64,000 nucleotides of DNA. Origin: Vibrio sp. SCSIO 43137 (GTDB taxonomy: Bacteria > Pseudomonadota > Gammaproteobacteria > Enterobacterales > Vibrionaceae). Both the position numbers and the translations under genes were made by a program. The stretch spans positions 62,001 through 126,000 of the forward strand of contig NZ_CP116384.1 of the NCBI RefSeq assembly GCF_028201475.1, written 5' to 3'. This document shows positions 53,599-62,552 of the stretch, piece by piece. Positions within the stretch are counted from its first letter, which is position 1. Each line of letters starts with the position of its first letter. The notes below the pieces were generated by a model that did not search any database, had not been told where the DNA came from, and worked only from the letters and a program-made list of their open reading frames with translations.

Positions 53599-56457
53599 CT
53601 AGTCCAGCAGCAATTTCTTTGCCTCTTCCAGTTCAGAGGGGTGGAATATAAGCGCCATATCAACATCAGGGTGATGCTCTACCAGCCAGGCCAGTAGTGG
53701 GATGATTTGTTGAGTAACAGGCAATAGCTGTTCATACACTTTGCGTGTTTTCGCTCTGGCGTTAGCGCAGTCTTTCTTGGTGGTCTCAAAGCCAGCTTCT
53801 GTTAACTGCTCTGCCAGATCCTCATAGAAGCCTTTAGGGATTCTGGCGGGGTGCTCAGGCAGTCCCCACTTGCCTTGTGTAATGGCTCGTAGCATCTGTA
53901 AGCGAAAAAGCTCCAGCGAGCCGCCCTTGGTGTATTTTAGTCCGGTGCCCTTGGTAAACTTCTTAACCTTGTAAAAGTCCATCCAGCTATACCAGTCGTG
54001 CAGGGTTTTCAGGCAGTGGTTCTCCCGCCATTCATCAAAGTAGGTGCGGGCAAACAGGCCATCTTCTACCGTAGGCCAAGGAAGGGTATCAAAGGCCAGA
54101 TGTTCAACGGTTTCCCCCGTTTCAGGATGACGCACTTTCACCATTCTTGGGTTGATCGGGCAGCGTTTAAAATCAAACTCGAGATTAAGTCGCTTGTTTC
54201 TTGAAATAGAAATCAGATCTAAATGGTCCCTCCACATATCACGCGGTGAGGCTAAATGGCTCTCTTCAAGGCGCTGGCCCGGATATCGGTCCAGAAAGGT
54301 CTTCACCATCCAGCTGTTTTCATCCACGCCTTTAGGAGCCTTCTTTCCGGCTTTAGCGCATACAGGTTTGGTCGTTCCGGGCTCTGCCGTTAACTGGCCC
54401 CGGGTTTTCATGGCAATCAACTGGCGAACATGATGTTTGAGCTTGATCATCTCACCGTCACCCACTTCACGGCATATCTGCAAAAAGCGCTGGCAGTTAG
54501 CACCACTTAGATCCAGTTCATGCTGAGGGCAGTCAGTAAGGTAGCCATCTGTGGTGGCGCTGATAATGGAATAGCCCTTTCGAGCGGTCGACATTATCAG
54601 CTCATAAAGACAGGCTCTGACAAAACCGGTCACATGGCTGGCCAGTTGTGCGTTGGTGATGGGGGAATAGGGGATTTTCTTACTCAGTCCGGTATTGGAG
54701 TCAAAAACGTTGCGTTCGACAAGCCCCTGAGCTGCTTTGCCATAGACACTGTTTCCGAGGGTTTTAATCAGCTGGCTGTACAGCTCATTGCCTTGGCTTT
54801 CATACTTAGCACGCTGGTCCCGGATAATTGCAGTAAAAGTCTTAAACAGAGGTTCAGAGCCTTTCACCCATGGAATAACCGTTCCGAACTGGATATCTAT
54901 TTTGCATCCCATATTATGCGCCACGGCAATTTCAGGTGCGGTCAGATACGCCTGTCCTGAACGGGGGTAATAGATGCCCCTCATGTCTGTTCTGCAAGGA
55001 ATGCAGGGATAAGGTTCGTCTTTATCAAAGCAGAATCGGACATAGGCAAAGCCCATGGTATGGCCCAGATAATCCTCAACACGGGTAGAGCTGAATGCGT
55101 TCTGATAATCTGGAAAAAGTACGTCAACCAGCGCACTGGTATACGCGCCACTAAGGTCATAATCGTAGTAGTCGCCTATCTCAGTCGGGCCGTAATGACT
55201 GCCGAAGTTGGCACCGCCCATAAAGCTTGAAATCGCCAGTTGATTGGTAAATTCACGAGCGGGAGTAAGACAGGTATCAGTGCGGGTATTGATAGTGCCT
55301 GTCTTCGGATTAAAGTACTGAGTTTTACGCGTCTCCAGACCCAGAAAGGCGTTCATTCGTTGGGTACTGCCACAGGTCGCCTTAAGCAGAGAGACCGCCA
55401 TATTGCCCAGTGTTGCAGGCAGACGTTTTACGCCCAGTTCAATGCCATCCGGTAAGTCCTGATTCATCTCTTTTAAGGCGAAGGATTCAAGCTGCAATCC
55501 GTACGACAAGGCTATATCCGAATCTCTCAGAGCATAACGGTTGAAAGTGGCAATATCTTCACAATAAAGGTCGCTCATACGCTCAATCATACCCGGTGGC
55601 AGAGTCTCTTTTTCATAGCCTAGCATGGCACCCAGTGCATCCAGACTGGCCTTGTTCGGGGCTAACAGGCAGGTGTCTCTGAAGACCAGTTTAGTTTCGA
55701 ATGCGTTATTGGACTTATCGAAGAAGCGAGTGTTTTCCAGCTTGTACCGGCCCTGTCCGGTAGTATCAATCTTCAGGCCATAGTCGGCACCAACAGAGCA
55801 GACGGTGTTCTGAACCACCTCCAGAGAATTTTTGTGGTTCTTATTGCTCTTGCCAATGTTCCAGAACTCGTTAAAAGATGCGATGTCGGCTCTCATAAAA
55901 TGGGCGAATACGGTGGTGTATTCCGGCCAGTTATCAAACAGTCCACGGCTTTTGCCTTCAATCAGTATGTCACGGATAAAGTCCTCAAAAGAGAGCTTAT
56001 AGCCCTTGTCACTAAGTTCTTTTCTCTGTCGCATTTCCTCTTCTTTGGATAAGCCATTATCCCGGCAGTGTTTGATTAACTTCGCCATGTCGGTATGGAT
56101 AACGCCATTAAATCGCTTGCCATCCACATCGATACTGTAGGAGTAGCAAAGAATGTCATTACCATTTTGCTCGGGGTTATATTCCCATTCCGAGTCCATG
56201 GCAATGCTGCAATGCTGGCCTTTGCCTCTTCGGGCCAGCCAGGGGGCTAAGGTGCGGGTGTCCATAAACTCAGCCAGTTCGTTATCTACTAACTGAACGT
56301 CTTTAACCGGGTTATGCATTAACGCCTGAAAATCGGCAATGACTTCATCTCTGCTATGGACAGAGTCAGGGCAGTACGTCTCAACAAGCGCTTCTCTGAT
56401 TTCATTATCGCTGTATTTGTTGAGCTGGAATTGGGTGGTTATATCACTACGTTGCAT
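53599..56457 (-). CDS. Family B DNA polymerase, probable primer-independent piPolB of a pipolin
   Basis: 952 residues from the ATG at 56457 (AAAGG before it; a longer frame starts without a ribosome site). The proofreading exonuclease motifs are ExoI DSEW (88), ExoII HFMRADIASF (D191) and ExoIII YALRD (308-312). Polymerase motifs are A YDLSGAY (433-439), B KTLGNSVYG (565-573) and C TTDGY (635-639). Motif C lacks the usual DTDS wording, as in piPolB and other divergent protein-primed-like enzymes. No terminal-protein gene is next to it, which favours piPolB over a tectivirus-type enzyme. Two small genes upstream on the same strand complete the unit. Confidence 0.82.
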   Translation of the reverse strand: MQRSDITTQFQLNKYSDNEIREALVETYCPDSVHSRDEVIADFQALMHNPVKDVQLVDNELAEFMDTRTLAPWLARRGKGQHCSIAMDSEWEYNPEQNGNDILCYSYSIDVDGKRFNGVIHTDMAKLIKHCRDNGLSKEEEMRQRKELSDKGYKLSFEDFIRDILIEGKSRGLFDNWPEYTTVFAHFMRADIASFNEFWNIGKSNKNHKNSLEVVQNTVCSVGADYGLKIDTTGQGRYKLENTRFFDKSNNAFETKLVFRDTCLLAPNKASLDALGAMLGYEKETLPPGMIERMSDLYCEDIATFNRYALRDSDIALSYGLQLESFALKEMNQDLPDGIELGVKRLPATLGNMAVSLLKATCGSTQRMNAFLGLETRKTQYFNPKTGTINTRTDTCLTPAREFTNQLAISSFMGGANFGSHYGPTEIGDYYDYDLSGAYTSALVDVLFPDYQNAFSSTRVEDYLGHTMGFAYVRFCFDKDEPYPCIPCRTDMRGIYYPRSGQAYLTAPEIAVAHNMGCKIDIQFGTVIPWVKGSEPLFKTFTAIIRDQRAKYESQGNELYSQLIKTLGNSVYGKAAQGLVERNVFDSNTGLSKKIPYSPITNAQLASHVTGFVRACLYELIMSTARKGYSIISATTDGYLTDCPQHELDLSGANCQRFLQICREVGDGEMIKLKHHVRQLIAMKTRGQLTAEPGTTKPVCAKAGKKAPKGVDENSWMVKTFLDRYPGQRLEESHLASPRDMWRDHLDLISISRNKRLNLEFDFKRCPINPRMVKVRHPETGETVEHLAFDTLPWPTVEDGLFARTYFDEWRENHCLKTLHDWYSWMDFYKVKKFTKGTGLKYTKGGSLELFRLQMLRAITQGKWGLPEHPARIPKGFYEDLAEQLTEAGFETTKKDCANARAKTRKVYEQLLPVTQQIIPLLAWLVEHHPDVDMALIFHPSELEEAKKLLLD

Positions 56458-56628
56458 CGTATTTACCTTTACGGTTAGGAGTAAACATAACAATGCACGC
56501 CAATTTCAGACGTGCATTGTCTCGGGAGTACAGGCTACGAATGACGGTTAATAATGAAGGGCAATATATGGGTAAAGATGAGAGCTAAGAAAGACAGGCA
56601 ATAATAGAGCGCACGCAGGCAAAAGGAG

Positions 56629-56931
56629 TTATTTTAAAGTGAATACCACCTCGATATGGTAAACCTTACGAAAAGCCAGAATCACTTTATTAAAGGCTTC
56701 GGTCCAGCCAAAGTTAGTTTTCTTGCTGCCATCCGGTTTCTTAGCGCTGCGCATGGCTTTAGCGAAGTAGTTTTGTAGATAAGCCGCGTTATCCAGTGGG
56801 CCAAACTCCTCGACGTATTTTTCAATATTCTGCTCTAGAGCCAGCATAAAGGCGTTCGCGCCCTTGGTTCTTAGCAGGCTAAAGTCCTTCTCAATATTGC
56901 CAGTCAGGGTGTTCATTTCATTGGTGTTCAT
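56629..56931 (-). CDS. Small pipolin-associated protein of unknown function
   Basis: 100 residues from the ATG at 56931, 4 nt after the stop of the upstream gene and with GGAGG overlapping that stop; a longer frame lacks support. The sequence is helical (DFSLLRTKGANAFMLALEQN, AYLQNYFAKAMRSAKKPDG) and ends in a hydrophobic strand (YHIEVVFTLK). No family recognised. It lies between the 159-residue protein gene and the polymerase gene, so it may help replication. Confidence 0.7.
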   Translation of the reverse strand: MNTNEMNTLTGNIEKDFSLLRTKGANAFMLALEQNIEKYVEEFGPLDNAAYLQNYFAKAMRSAKKPDGSKKTNFGWTEAFNKVILAFRKVYHIEVVFTLK

Positions 56932-56935
56932 CGTA

Positions 56936-57415
56936 TTACGCCTCCATAGCGTTTTGGTTGGTGAGTAGAGTGCCCCAGTCAGGACGGTGTCTTTTGGTTT
57001 TGGGTAAAGGCTCCAGCGCCTGCGCCAGTTCATCGGCTATCAACTGATGCAGAGCGATATCCTCTACTTTCAGAAAGTCGATGATATGGTTATCCAGTCC
57101 CCGGATAATCAGGCCACAGAACTGCTCTCCGGTATGTTGCTCAATAGCCACAACCGATTCACGCCTTACATAGTTATTGTTCGGTAGCTGTATCATCGGG
57201 TTCTTACTGCTTTCAGCATGAGCCACGATAGATTCGATATACTCCTGAGCCTGCTCCTCGGTGATCTCTTTCTTACCTCCTAAGGTGAAATAATCAGTGA
57301 CGCGATTATGTTTGTCTTTAAACACATATTTGCCTCCAGCCTGATGCGCTGAAGAGATATTTTCCGGGCTTCGGTAGTCTCCCGAGCAGGACTTTAATAA
57401 ACCTTTGTTGGACAT
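56936..57415 (-). CDS. Pipolin-associated protein of unknown function
   Basis: 159 residues with GGAGCGAATAAA before its ATG. It is charged, with KYVFKDKHNRVTDYFTLGGK, a RRESVVAIEQHTGEQF segment and a LPKTKRHRPDWGTLL tail. No family recognised. It is the first gene of the minus-strand polymerase unit and is followed after 4 nt by the 100-residue gene. Confidence 0.65.
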   Translation of the reverse strand: MSNKGLLKSCSGDYRSPENISSAHQAGGKYVFKDKHNRVTDYFTLGGKKEITEEQAQEYIESIVAHAESSKNPMIQLPNNNYVRRESVVAIEQHTGEQFCGLIIRGLDNHIIDFLKVEDIALHQLIADELAQALEPLPKTKRHRPDWGTLLTNQNAMEA

Positions 57416-58345
57416 TTTATTCGCTCCATTTTCGTGAATGTCTTCTTAAAACATATATCAACACTCAAGGAGTTACAATCGTCTGACTTGTAGAAAATAC
57501 CAACTAATACAATGCATTAAATATGATGAAAGTATAAATAAGGTGATTTTATAAACACTCTGAGCCACAAACTAAAATGGGGAACTACCTTCCTCAAGGC
57601 GCAAAAAAATGCCGGTCGTTTTCTCCCTTAAATAAGGCGCGAAACATGTGTCTAAATATTCATCAAATGGTGGAGTTATGAACAATGAAAATCTGGAAAA
57701 ATAATTGAAATTTTCTATAAAAAATTACTCAACTTTGCGTTAGTAATGGTGGATTGCTTGATATTTAGGCAGGTTTGCAACTGTAGAAAGTGGCAGATAT
57801 CGGCTGTAATGAGGCTACATATCGGAATGATGCTGATAGACCCCGCTCTTTATCCAAAAAGAAACGATGCAGATTATGGTCTTCGTATACGTGATTGCTC
57901 AGAAACCCTTTAAAGCAGTAGGATACGGAGAAAACTCAAACTCAGTCTATGGCAATATCATTGCCGCCGATTAGCTTTCGATGGCAGCCATAGTTTCGAG
58001 ACTTAATCATCAGTACATCATCATAGATTGAAACTCAGCAACACTACTGTATTGCCATAATCAGGGTTTGAGTTTGTTGCTGGAAGACAGAACAGGTAAG
58101 GCGTGAGGGCTAGCTGAAGGAACGAGTCCTTGTATCATATGTCTGTTGGAAATCTGCTGTGATTTCCTTTTCTGTCTTTCTATAGTTGCTAAGTTAACTC
58201 AAATTACGTAATGTTTATAATATTCAAGTGCTTATCATGTTTTTTGTCATTATCGCTTTCAGTGGCTGTTGGAAAGATTCGAGAGTGATATGCGGACTAA
58301 AACTATATAGAAAGCGTTATGTTACAAGAAATTAAGTGAGGCAAC
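57416..58345. other. 930-bp gene-free control region of the pipolin
   Basis: AT-rich, between the divergent polymerase unit and HNH gene. It holds GGCAAT-ATC-ATTGCC (about 57952-57966). It also holds a composite inverted repeat around 58030-58080, where AAACTCAGCAAC is matched by GAGTTT and GTTGCTG. TATTGCCATAATCAG (about 58050) resembles ATTGCCATTATCAG near 53503, so a shared protein site is possible. No ORF of credible coding quality was seen. Confidence 0.55.
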
Positions 58346-59143
58346 ATGAGTGAAGGAAGAGATAATTTTTCTGAGGGTACGAAACGGATTTTGGCTGACC
58401 GAGCAGGTTGGCGCTGCTCGTTTCCCTATTGTGGGCAGTTTACGCTAGGTCCCTCTAACACAGATCCTGAGAAAAAAATTAATAACGGAATAGCTGCACA
58501 TATTTGTGCTGCTGCCGAAAATGGGCCTAGATATGATCCAAATATGACGCCAGAACAAAGAAAAAGTTTAGATAACGGAATTTGGATGTGCAGGAATCAT
58601 GGTAATTTGATTGATGCTGATTTTTCTACTTATACTGTTGAACAACTGAAAGAGTGGAAAGTTCAAGCTGAGAATTTTGCTTATGCTATGCTCGCAAATC
58701 CAAGTGCAGTTGCGCCTTCCATAAGCTCATATTCAGAGCAAGATCGTCGAGTTTTTGATTTTCTTAATAATATCTTACCTTATGATGTAATTCAGAAAAT
58801 TAATGATGAGCCATTTGGTAGGTATGTTCCTGATTGCGTCATTAAGCCATTCAATGACCTGATATATTATGAGAATGATCCAGTTTACCATTTTAATAAT
58901 GCCGAGCTTGAAGGTCTAAGAGCTCAACTTCTTCAGCAAGCATGGAAGTTCATACGACACTTTTCACAACAATCAGCTGGTGCTATTGGTGGGTATGATT
59001 ATATTAATATTCCAGAGTTTCGTCGCTATAACCCTGATATTCCTGAATCGTATTGGATAAAGTACTCAGACGACACTAGCAAGCTTGCAAGAGAGTTCTG
59101 CTCTACGGCGATGAAGCTACGAGATATGCAAAGAAATTTGTGA
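58346..59143 (+). CDS. HNH nuclease with Cap5-type HNH domain and a different C-terminus
   Basis: 265 residues with GAGGCAAC before the ATG. Residues ~8-110 match the HNH region of the CBASS effector Cap5: the C24xxxxC29 pair, GIAAHICAAAENGPRYDPNM with His52, then NGIWMCRNHGNLIDAD with Asn77 and His85. Cap5 follows this with a SAVED sensor of cyclic nucleotides. Here residues ~120-265 do not show SAVED features and are not recognised (VFDFLNNILPYDVIQKI, FRRYNPDIPESYWIKY). No CD-NTase gene is nearby. A stand-alone nuclease with its own trigger is likely, probably defensive cargo of the mobile element. Confidence 0.75.
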   Translation: MSEGRDNFSEGTKRILADRAGWRCSFPYCGQFTLGPSNTDPEKKINNGIAAHICAAAENGPRYDPNMTPEQRKSLDNGIWMCRNHGNLIDADFSTYTVEQLKEWKVQAENFAYAMLANPSAVAPSISSYSEQDRRVFDFLNNILPYDVIQKINDEPFGRYVPDCVIKPFNDLIYYENDPVYHFNNAELEGLRAQLLQQAWKFIRHFSQQSAGAIGGYDYINIPEFRRYNPDIPESYWIKYSDDTSKLAREFCSTAMKLRDMQRNL

Positions 59144-59226
59144 CATACAAATCATTTAGAGTGATTCCCAACGCTTGGCATTCTTAGTTCAAGGTTGGGG
59201 GTGGAGTTTTGATATAGGAGCTACAT

Positions 59227-59667
59227 TTGAATTCGAAATATACGAAGGGCTATAAGTTCTTATTTTCACATTTAGAGTATGAAATACAAGCGATAGGAAG
59301 TCTTTCAGGAAAGGAACTTATAAAAGTCAATGGAGAGGCTTTATCTGAGAAGTTTCGTTATACTTTAAACTCGACGCATGAGTTTCAAATAGGGGAGGAT
59401 GCTTTTAAAGTTGACTTCAAAATGATCAGTTTAATGAGAGGAGTTGTTGCTTGTAGGTTAAGCATCGATGGGCAAGTTATCAAAATTCTTCAAGCTGATC
59501 CTCAAATTTCACACAAGAAACTGATGGCTTTTTATGTCGCGCAGGTGGTAGGAAGTATATTTCTTTCTCCGCAGGTGTCCGCGGTAGTGATCTATAACCT
59601 TATGATGATCATGCTCTACCGCAAACTATTCTTTAGAAAAATGCAGATTCGAGAGCTTAAAACCTAA
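59227..59667 (+). CDS. Small membrane-associated protein after the HNH gene
   Basis: 146 residues from a TTG start supported by GGAG 6 nt upstream. The N-terminal ~95 residues are soluble beta (HLEYEIQAIGSLSGKELIKV, DGQVIKILQADPQ). Two hydrophobic segments follow near residues 100-135 (LMAFYVAQVVGSIFLSPQVS, AVVIYNLMMIMLYRKLFF). No family recognised. It lies 83 bp after the HNH gene on the same strand; a membrane partner to a nuclease is possible but unproven. Confidence 0.55.
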   Translation: MNSKYTKGYKFLFSHLEYEIQAIGSLSGKELIKVNGEALSEKFRYTLNSTHEFQIGEDAFKVDFKMISLMRGVVACRLSIDGQVIKILQADPQISHKKLMAFYVAQVVGSIFLSPQVSAVVIYNLMMIMLYRKLFFRKMQIRELKT

Positions 59668-59808
59668 CATAGTGTTTAAGTGTGATTGCATGCGCACGCC
59701 GGCTTGTTACATTCACATCTGGTCATTGAATAGCAATGCATACCCTATTTTCTACGTAGCCGTGTCTATTTAGCTCAATTCTGGGAGTTCCTGTGCACAG
59801 ATAACAGC

Positions 59809-59843
59809 AAAAAAAGAAAGCAGAGGGAGATTTTTCCTCTGCT
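59809..59843 (-). terminator. Intrinsic terminator of the small glycine-rich gene
   Basis: AGCAGAGG (59819-59826) and CCTCTGCT (59836-59843). On the minus strand the stem is followed by TTCTTTTTTT. Confidence 0.8.
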
Positions 59844-59857
59844 CGATTCAGTCATTT

Positions 59858-60052
59858 CTAATCGTCCAACACCTCATCAATCAGTATACCAGCGGCAAAG
59901 CCCACGATTGTGCCTGCAAGTAACCCGTAAGGCCCTCCAAAGCGTAGTCCAATGGCCCCGCCCAGTTGAGCTGCTCTAAAACCCGTCTCTTTTCTGTCCT
60001 TGGGTAGTGAGGGAGATTCAGGGTAGAAGTGATTTTGCTTATTCTTTCCCAT
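59858..60052 (-). CDS. Small glycine-rich, membrane-active-looking protein
   Basis: 64 residues with AAGGAAATAACC before the ATG. A basic N-terminus (KNKQNHFYPESPSLPKDRK) is followed by a glycine-zipper-like hydrophobic stretch (AAQLGGAIGLRFGGPYGLLA, then GTIVGFAAGILID). Gene families of this kind include small holin- or toxin-like proteins, but none is recognised here. Its own terminator follows. Confidence 0.55.
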   Translation of the reverse strand: MGKNKQNHFYPESPSLPKDRKETGFRAAQLGGAIGLRFGGPYGLLAGTIVGFAAGILIDEVLDD

Positions 60053-60078
60053 GGTTATTTCCTTGTTTTCCAGATATG

Positions 60079-60109
60079 AAAAAGGGCAGTACCATTACTG
60101 GAACTGCCC
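60079..60109 (-). terminator. Intrinsic terminator of the small secreted-protein gene
   Basis: GGGCAGT and ACTGCCC with an inner CCA/TGG; on the minus strand a T run follows. It ends the transcript from 60486. Confidence 0.8.
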
Positions 60110-60210
60110 TGTATAGGTGTTGCATGAACCATTGGCTTTACTTGATTAGAAGAGTCCCCACTAAAATAACCCAGTTCAGCCCTATCAGTACATGCAACAA
60201 GCTTTATGAT

Positions 60211-60486
60211 TTATTGAGACATCTTTGGTGAGTCTGCTGGACACTTTGTTTCATCACTGACCTGACCATTTAAGGTTCCGCACACATCGGCTTTCCAGTG
60301 AGCAATGATCCCTGCTATCGGAGTAGATTGTTCACCTGCTTTGCCGTTCCAGTGTTGCTCTAGTTGTTCTTTGGTCAGCGATGGAGAACCACCACGACCA
60401 CCTGAACCCCCGCCATACGCCATAACCTGAAGTGACATTGTTGAAATAGTGATTACTGCTAGAAGTTGTACTGCTGTTTTTCTCAT
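60211..60486 (-). CDS. Small secreted protein of unknown function
   Basis: 91 residues from the ATG at 60486 (AAGGTAATAACA before it). A signal peptide (RKTAVQLLAVITISTMSLQVMA) is followed by a glycine-rich linker (YGGGSGGRGG) and a short domain with two cysteines (KADVCGTLNG, DETKCPAD), which could form a disulfide. No family recognised. Confidence 0.6.
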   Translation of the reverse strand: MRKTAVQLLAVITISTMSLQVMAYGGGSGGRGGSPSLTKEQLEQHWNGKAGEQSTPIAGIIAHWKADVCGTLNGQVSDETKCPADSPKMSQ

Positions 60487-60726
60487 TGTTATTACCTTAT
60501 TGATTGAAGTAAGCACACCTGCTGCGGGTATGGCTTACTAGGTTGAATAGTATTGAAGATGGAGTGGACAGGTGCTGTCCGTGATAGTGAAAAAGTTGAA
60601 TAAATGGTGAAAGCCCTTGTTGGTCTTACCCTATGAAACCTATGGCAAATCTGAGTGCGTGACGGATTAAGGCGTTTAAAAATGGTATTCCCTTAACCTG
60701 TCCATCAAGACCGTTACGCTATTGCC

Positions 60727-61587
60727 ATGAGTGATAAGAGTGCAAAGTTAGCTTTAAGACTTGGAGATATCCTGACCCGTTTGTTTATGGGTGAAGTGCT
60801 GCGTCCTGAGTCTTTGATTGATGAGTATCTGGTAAGTGAAAAGACCCTTCGTCGTGACTTTAATGAAAGGTTGATAAACGCTCCGATTATCCGCAGTGAT
60901 GAAGGTTACAAGTTAGATCCAGCACTTCGAGCCAATGGTAATGGGAACATAAACAAGGTGCTGAACGACATCGGCTTAACGTCCTTGCTCCCTGTTAGCT
61001 ACTTATCCAATGCTCAGTCTGTTGTTCTGTTTAAGAATCCACGCTCCGAGTCTCCAGAGCAATTTGATACTCTGTTTAAGCAGTTGATTGATGTCATTAC
61101 CAGCCATTCGGTCATCGACCTTATCCATGATGGAAAATGTTTCGAGCAGGTGCATCCGTACCGAATCGTAAATGATGGAGGTATTTGGTATCTTGCTTCG
61201 GTTCACTCAGGACAGCTTTATTCGTATCGATTGGCTAAGATTTCACAGATTCACCGACGTGAGGATAAATATAAACCCAGTCGAAAGGTTCACGAGGAGA
61301 TCTACAGGCAAGGCATGGAATGGCTAACTGCGGATAATGCTGATGTGCTTGTGCAGGTTGATAGGGAGATTGCACCGCACTTTCTTGATGCCACTGTTCT
61401 GCCTAACCAGCAGCTATTGAAAGAGCTGAGTGATGGTAGCTTGCTGATTTCCAGTCGGGTATCCAAGTTAAGTGAGATTGTGCCCGTACTAAAATGCTGG
61501 ATGCCGAGATTAGAGGTTTTGTCCCCTGTCAGTTTACGACTTGAGTTGATTAGAGAATTGTACGCCTCGCTGGAACGTTGCCAGTAG
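60727..61587 (+). CDS. WYL-domain transcriptional regulator
   Basis: 286 residues. The N-terminal HTH (LALRLGDILTRLFMGEVL, VSEKTLRRDFNERL) resembles DeoR/YafY-type regulators. The C-terminal part has the WYL-like segment HPYRIVNDGGIWYLASVHSG followed by LYSYRLAKISQIHR. WYL proteins sense nucleic acids or nucleotides and often control defence systems and mobile elements. It lies inside the pipolin-like region, and the control of neighbouring genes is inferred. No clear Shine-Dalgarno sequence. Confidence 0.8.
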   Translation: MSDKSAKLALRLGDILTRLFMGEVLRPESLIDEYLVSEKTLRRDFNERLINAPIIRSDEGYKLDPALRANGNGNINKVLNDIGLTSLLPVSYLSNAQSVVLFKNPRSESPEQFDTLFKQLIDVITSHSVIDLIHDGKCFEQVHPYRIVNDGGIWYLASVHSGQLYSYRLAKISQIHRREDKYKPSRKVHEEIYRQGMEWLTADNADVLVQVDREIAPHFLDATVLPNQQLLKELSDGSLLISSRVSKLSEIVPVLKCWMPRLEVLSPVSLRLELIRELYASLERCQ

Positions 61588-61895
61588 AATCCCGCTTCCG
61601 TTTTATCTTATTTATGCTTCCTTCTGGAAGCCATATACCACTCTGACGTTTAACCGTTGCATACTGTTGCCCCTGTGAAGCGTTTCCCCTACTGCTTTGC
61701 TTGTTGTTTCTACTATGAACTGAGATTTGCTTACTCTATGGCGGGTATTGAAAATGGCAGTTTGGGTGAAACTGAAAACCCTTATCGGGTATCGGAAGGT
61801 TGAAAATAGCCCCAGTTTTTACCGCGTGGACACTAACTAATAAATAACTCCGACAGGAGGCCGGATTTAAATAAGATATTGAGTAGAGGTTTCCC
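61588..61895. other. Gene-free gap after the WYL gene
   Basis: GCTTCC-TTCT-GGAAGC (61616-61631) is a short hairpin that may end the WYL transcript. A minus-strand frame at 61736-61930 lacks a ribosome site and overlaps the small gene starting at 61896, so it is not called. Nothing else is visible. Confidence 0.5.
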
Positions 61896-62027
61896 ATGAA
61901 AAACATCACCCTGACAGACTGGTTTAGCATGATGAGTCAGTCGCCTTATCTCTCTTTGGTTGAGTTGATGAATTATGTTGCCTGTACCGTGTTCGGTACT
62001 GTTGTCTCATTGTCGCTATGGCAATGA
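61896..62027 (+). CDS. Possible 43-residue small membrane protein
   Basis: ATG at 61896 with AGAGG 6 nt upstream. The C-terminal half is hydrophobic (LVELMNYVACTVFGTVVSLS). It is too short for many gene finders. It overlaps the next frame, which suggests a coupled pair or a frameshifted single gene. No homology is claimed. Confidence 0.4.
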   Translation: MKNITLTDWFSMMSQSPYLSLVELMNYVACTVFGTVVSLSLWQ

Positions 62028-62163
62028 GGCTGCCATTTCTCTGCGGGTCTTAAATCTTTGGATTTTTGTTGGTGTGGTTATGATTTTCCTTACCGTGTAT
62101 CGCTCTCAATTTGAAATGGTGAGTTTGCCGTTATCCCGTAACGGTTCATGGCTAACTGACTAA
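61975..62163 (+). CDS. Possible small membrane protein overlapping the preceding gene
   Basis: 62 codons from a TTG at 61975, in another frame from the 43-residue gene. One membrane segment (VLNLWIFVGVVMIFLTVY) is visible. With no ribosome site of its own it would need coupling, or a frameshift could join it to the preceding gene. Confidence 0.25.
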   Translation: MLPVPCSVLLSHCRYGNEAAISLRVLNLWIFVGVVMIFLTVYRSQFEMVSLPLSRNGSWLTD

Positions 62164-62301
62164 AAATCGAGTCCGATTGCTAAACATAGAATTAAGTGCG
62201 CTCTTGGCGCTGAATTAGAAGTTATTCCCTGATGATGGATGTTCCTGATTGCAGAGAAACCTCTACGTCTATTACTTCTCTCCAGACTCTGTCATCGGAA
62301 C

Positions 62302-62333
62302 CCCCCTATTGCTAACAACATGGCAATAGGGGG
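62302..62333. terminator. Strong 11-bp hairpin
   Basis: CCCCCTATTGC (62302-62312) and GCAATAGGGGG (62323-62333) form a perfect GC-capped stem, followed after a few bases by a T-rich stretch on the plus strand. It is the only clear element in the 62164-62552 gap. Confidence 0.65.
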
Positions 62334-62552
62334 ATTTACTCGCTTTTTCTTTCCATCAGATTGCCAGATTTTTTAAATCCGCGGTTGTTTGCTTACCGAT
62401 TAACGTCAAAACACCCCATTAAGCCAGTCACCACTTGGGTTTGTGTTTTGGGGTAATGAGCAATTTAAATCTTGAAATCGACGCTACGGTCTTCTGACGG
62501 TCTTTTGGAGAAAGCTTTGTGTAATGGACAGGCGCTTGAGGGAGGGGGTTAT

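Noticed and set aside
58346..59143. Full CBASS system
   Set aside because: Only a Cap5-like HNH domain is present; no SAVED domain and no CD-NTase gene within reach.
61736..61930. 64-codon minus-strand frame
   Set aside because: No ribosome site and no coding character; overlaps a better-supported plus-strand small gene.
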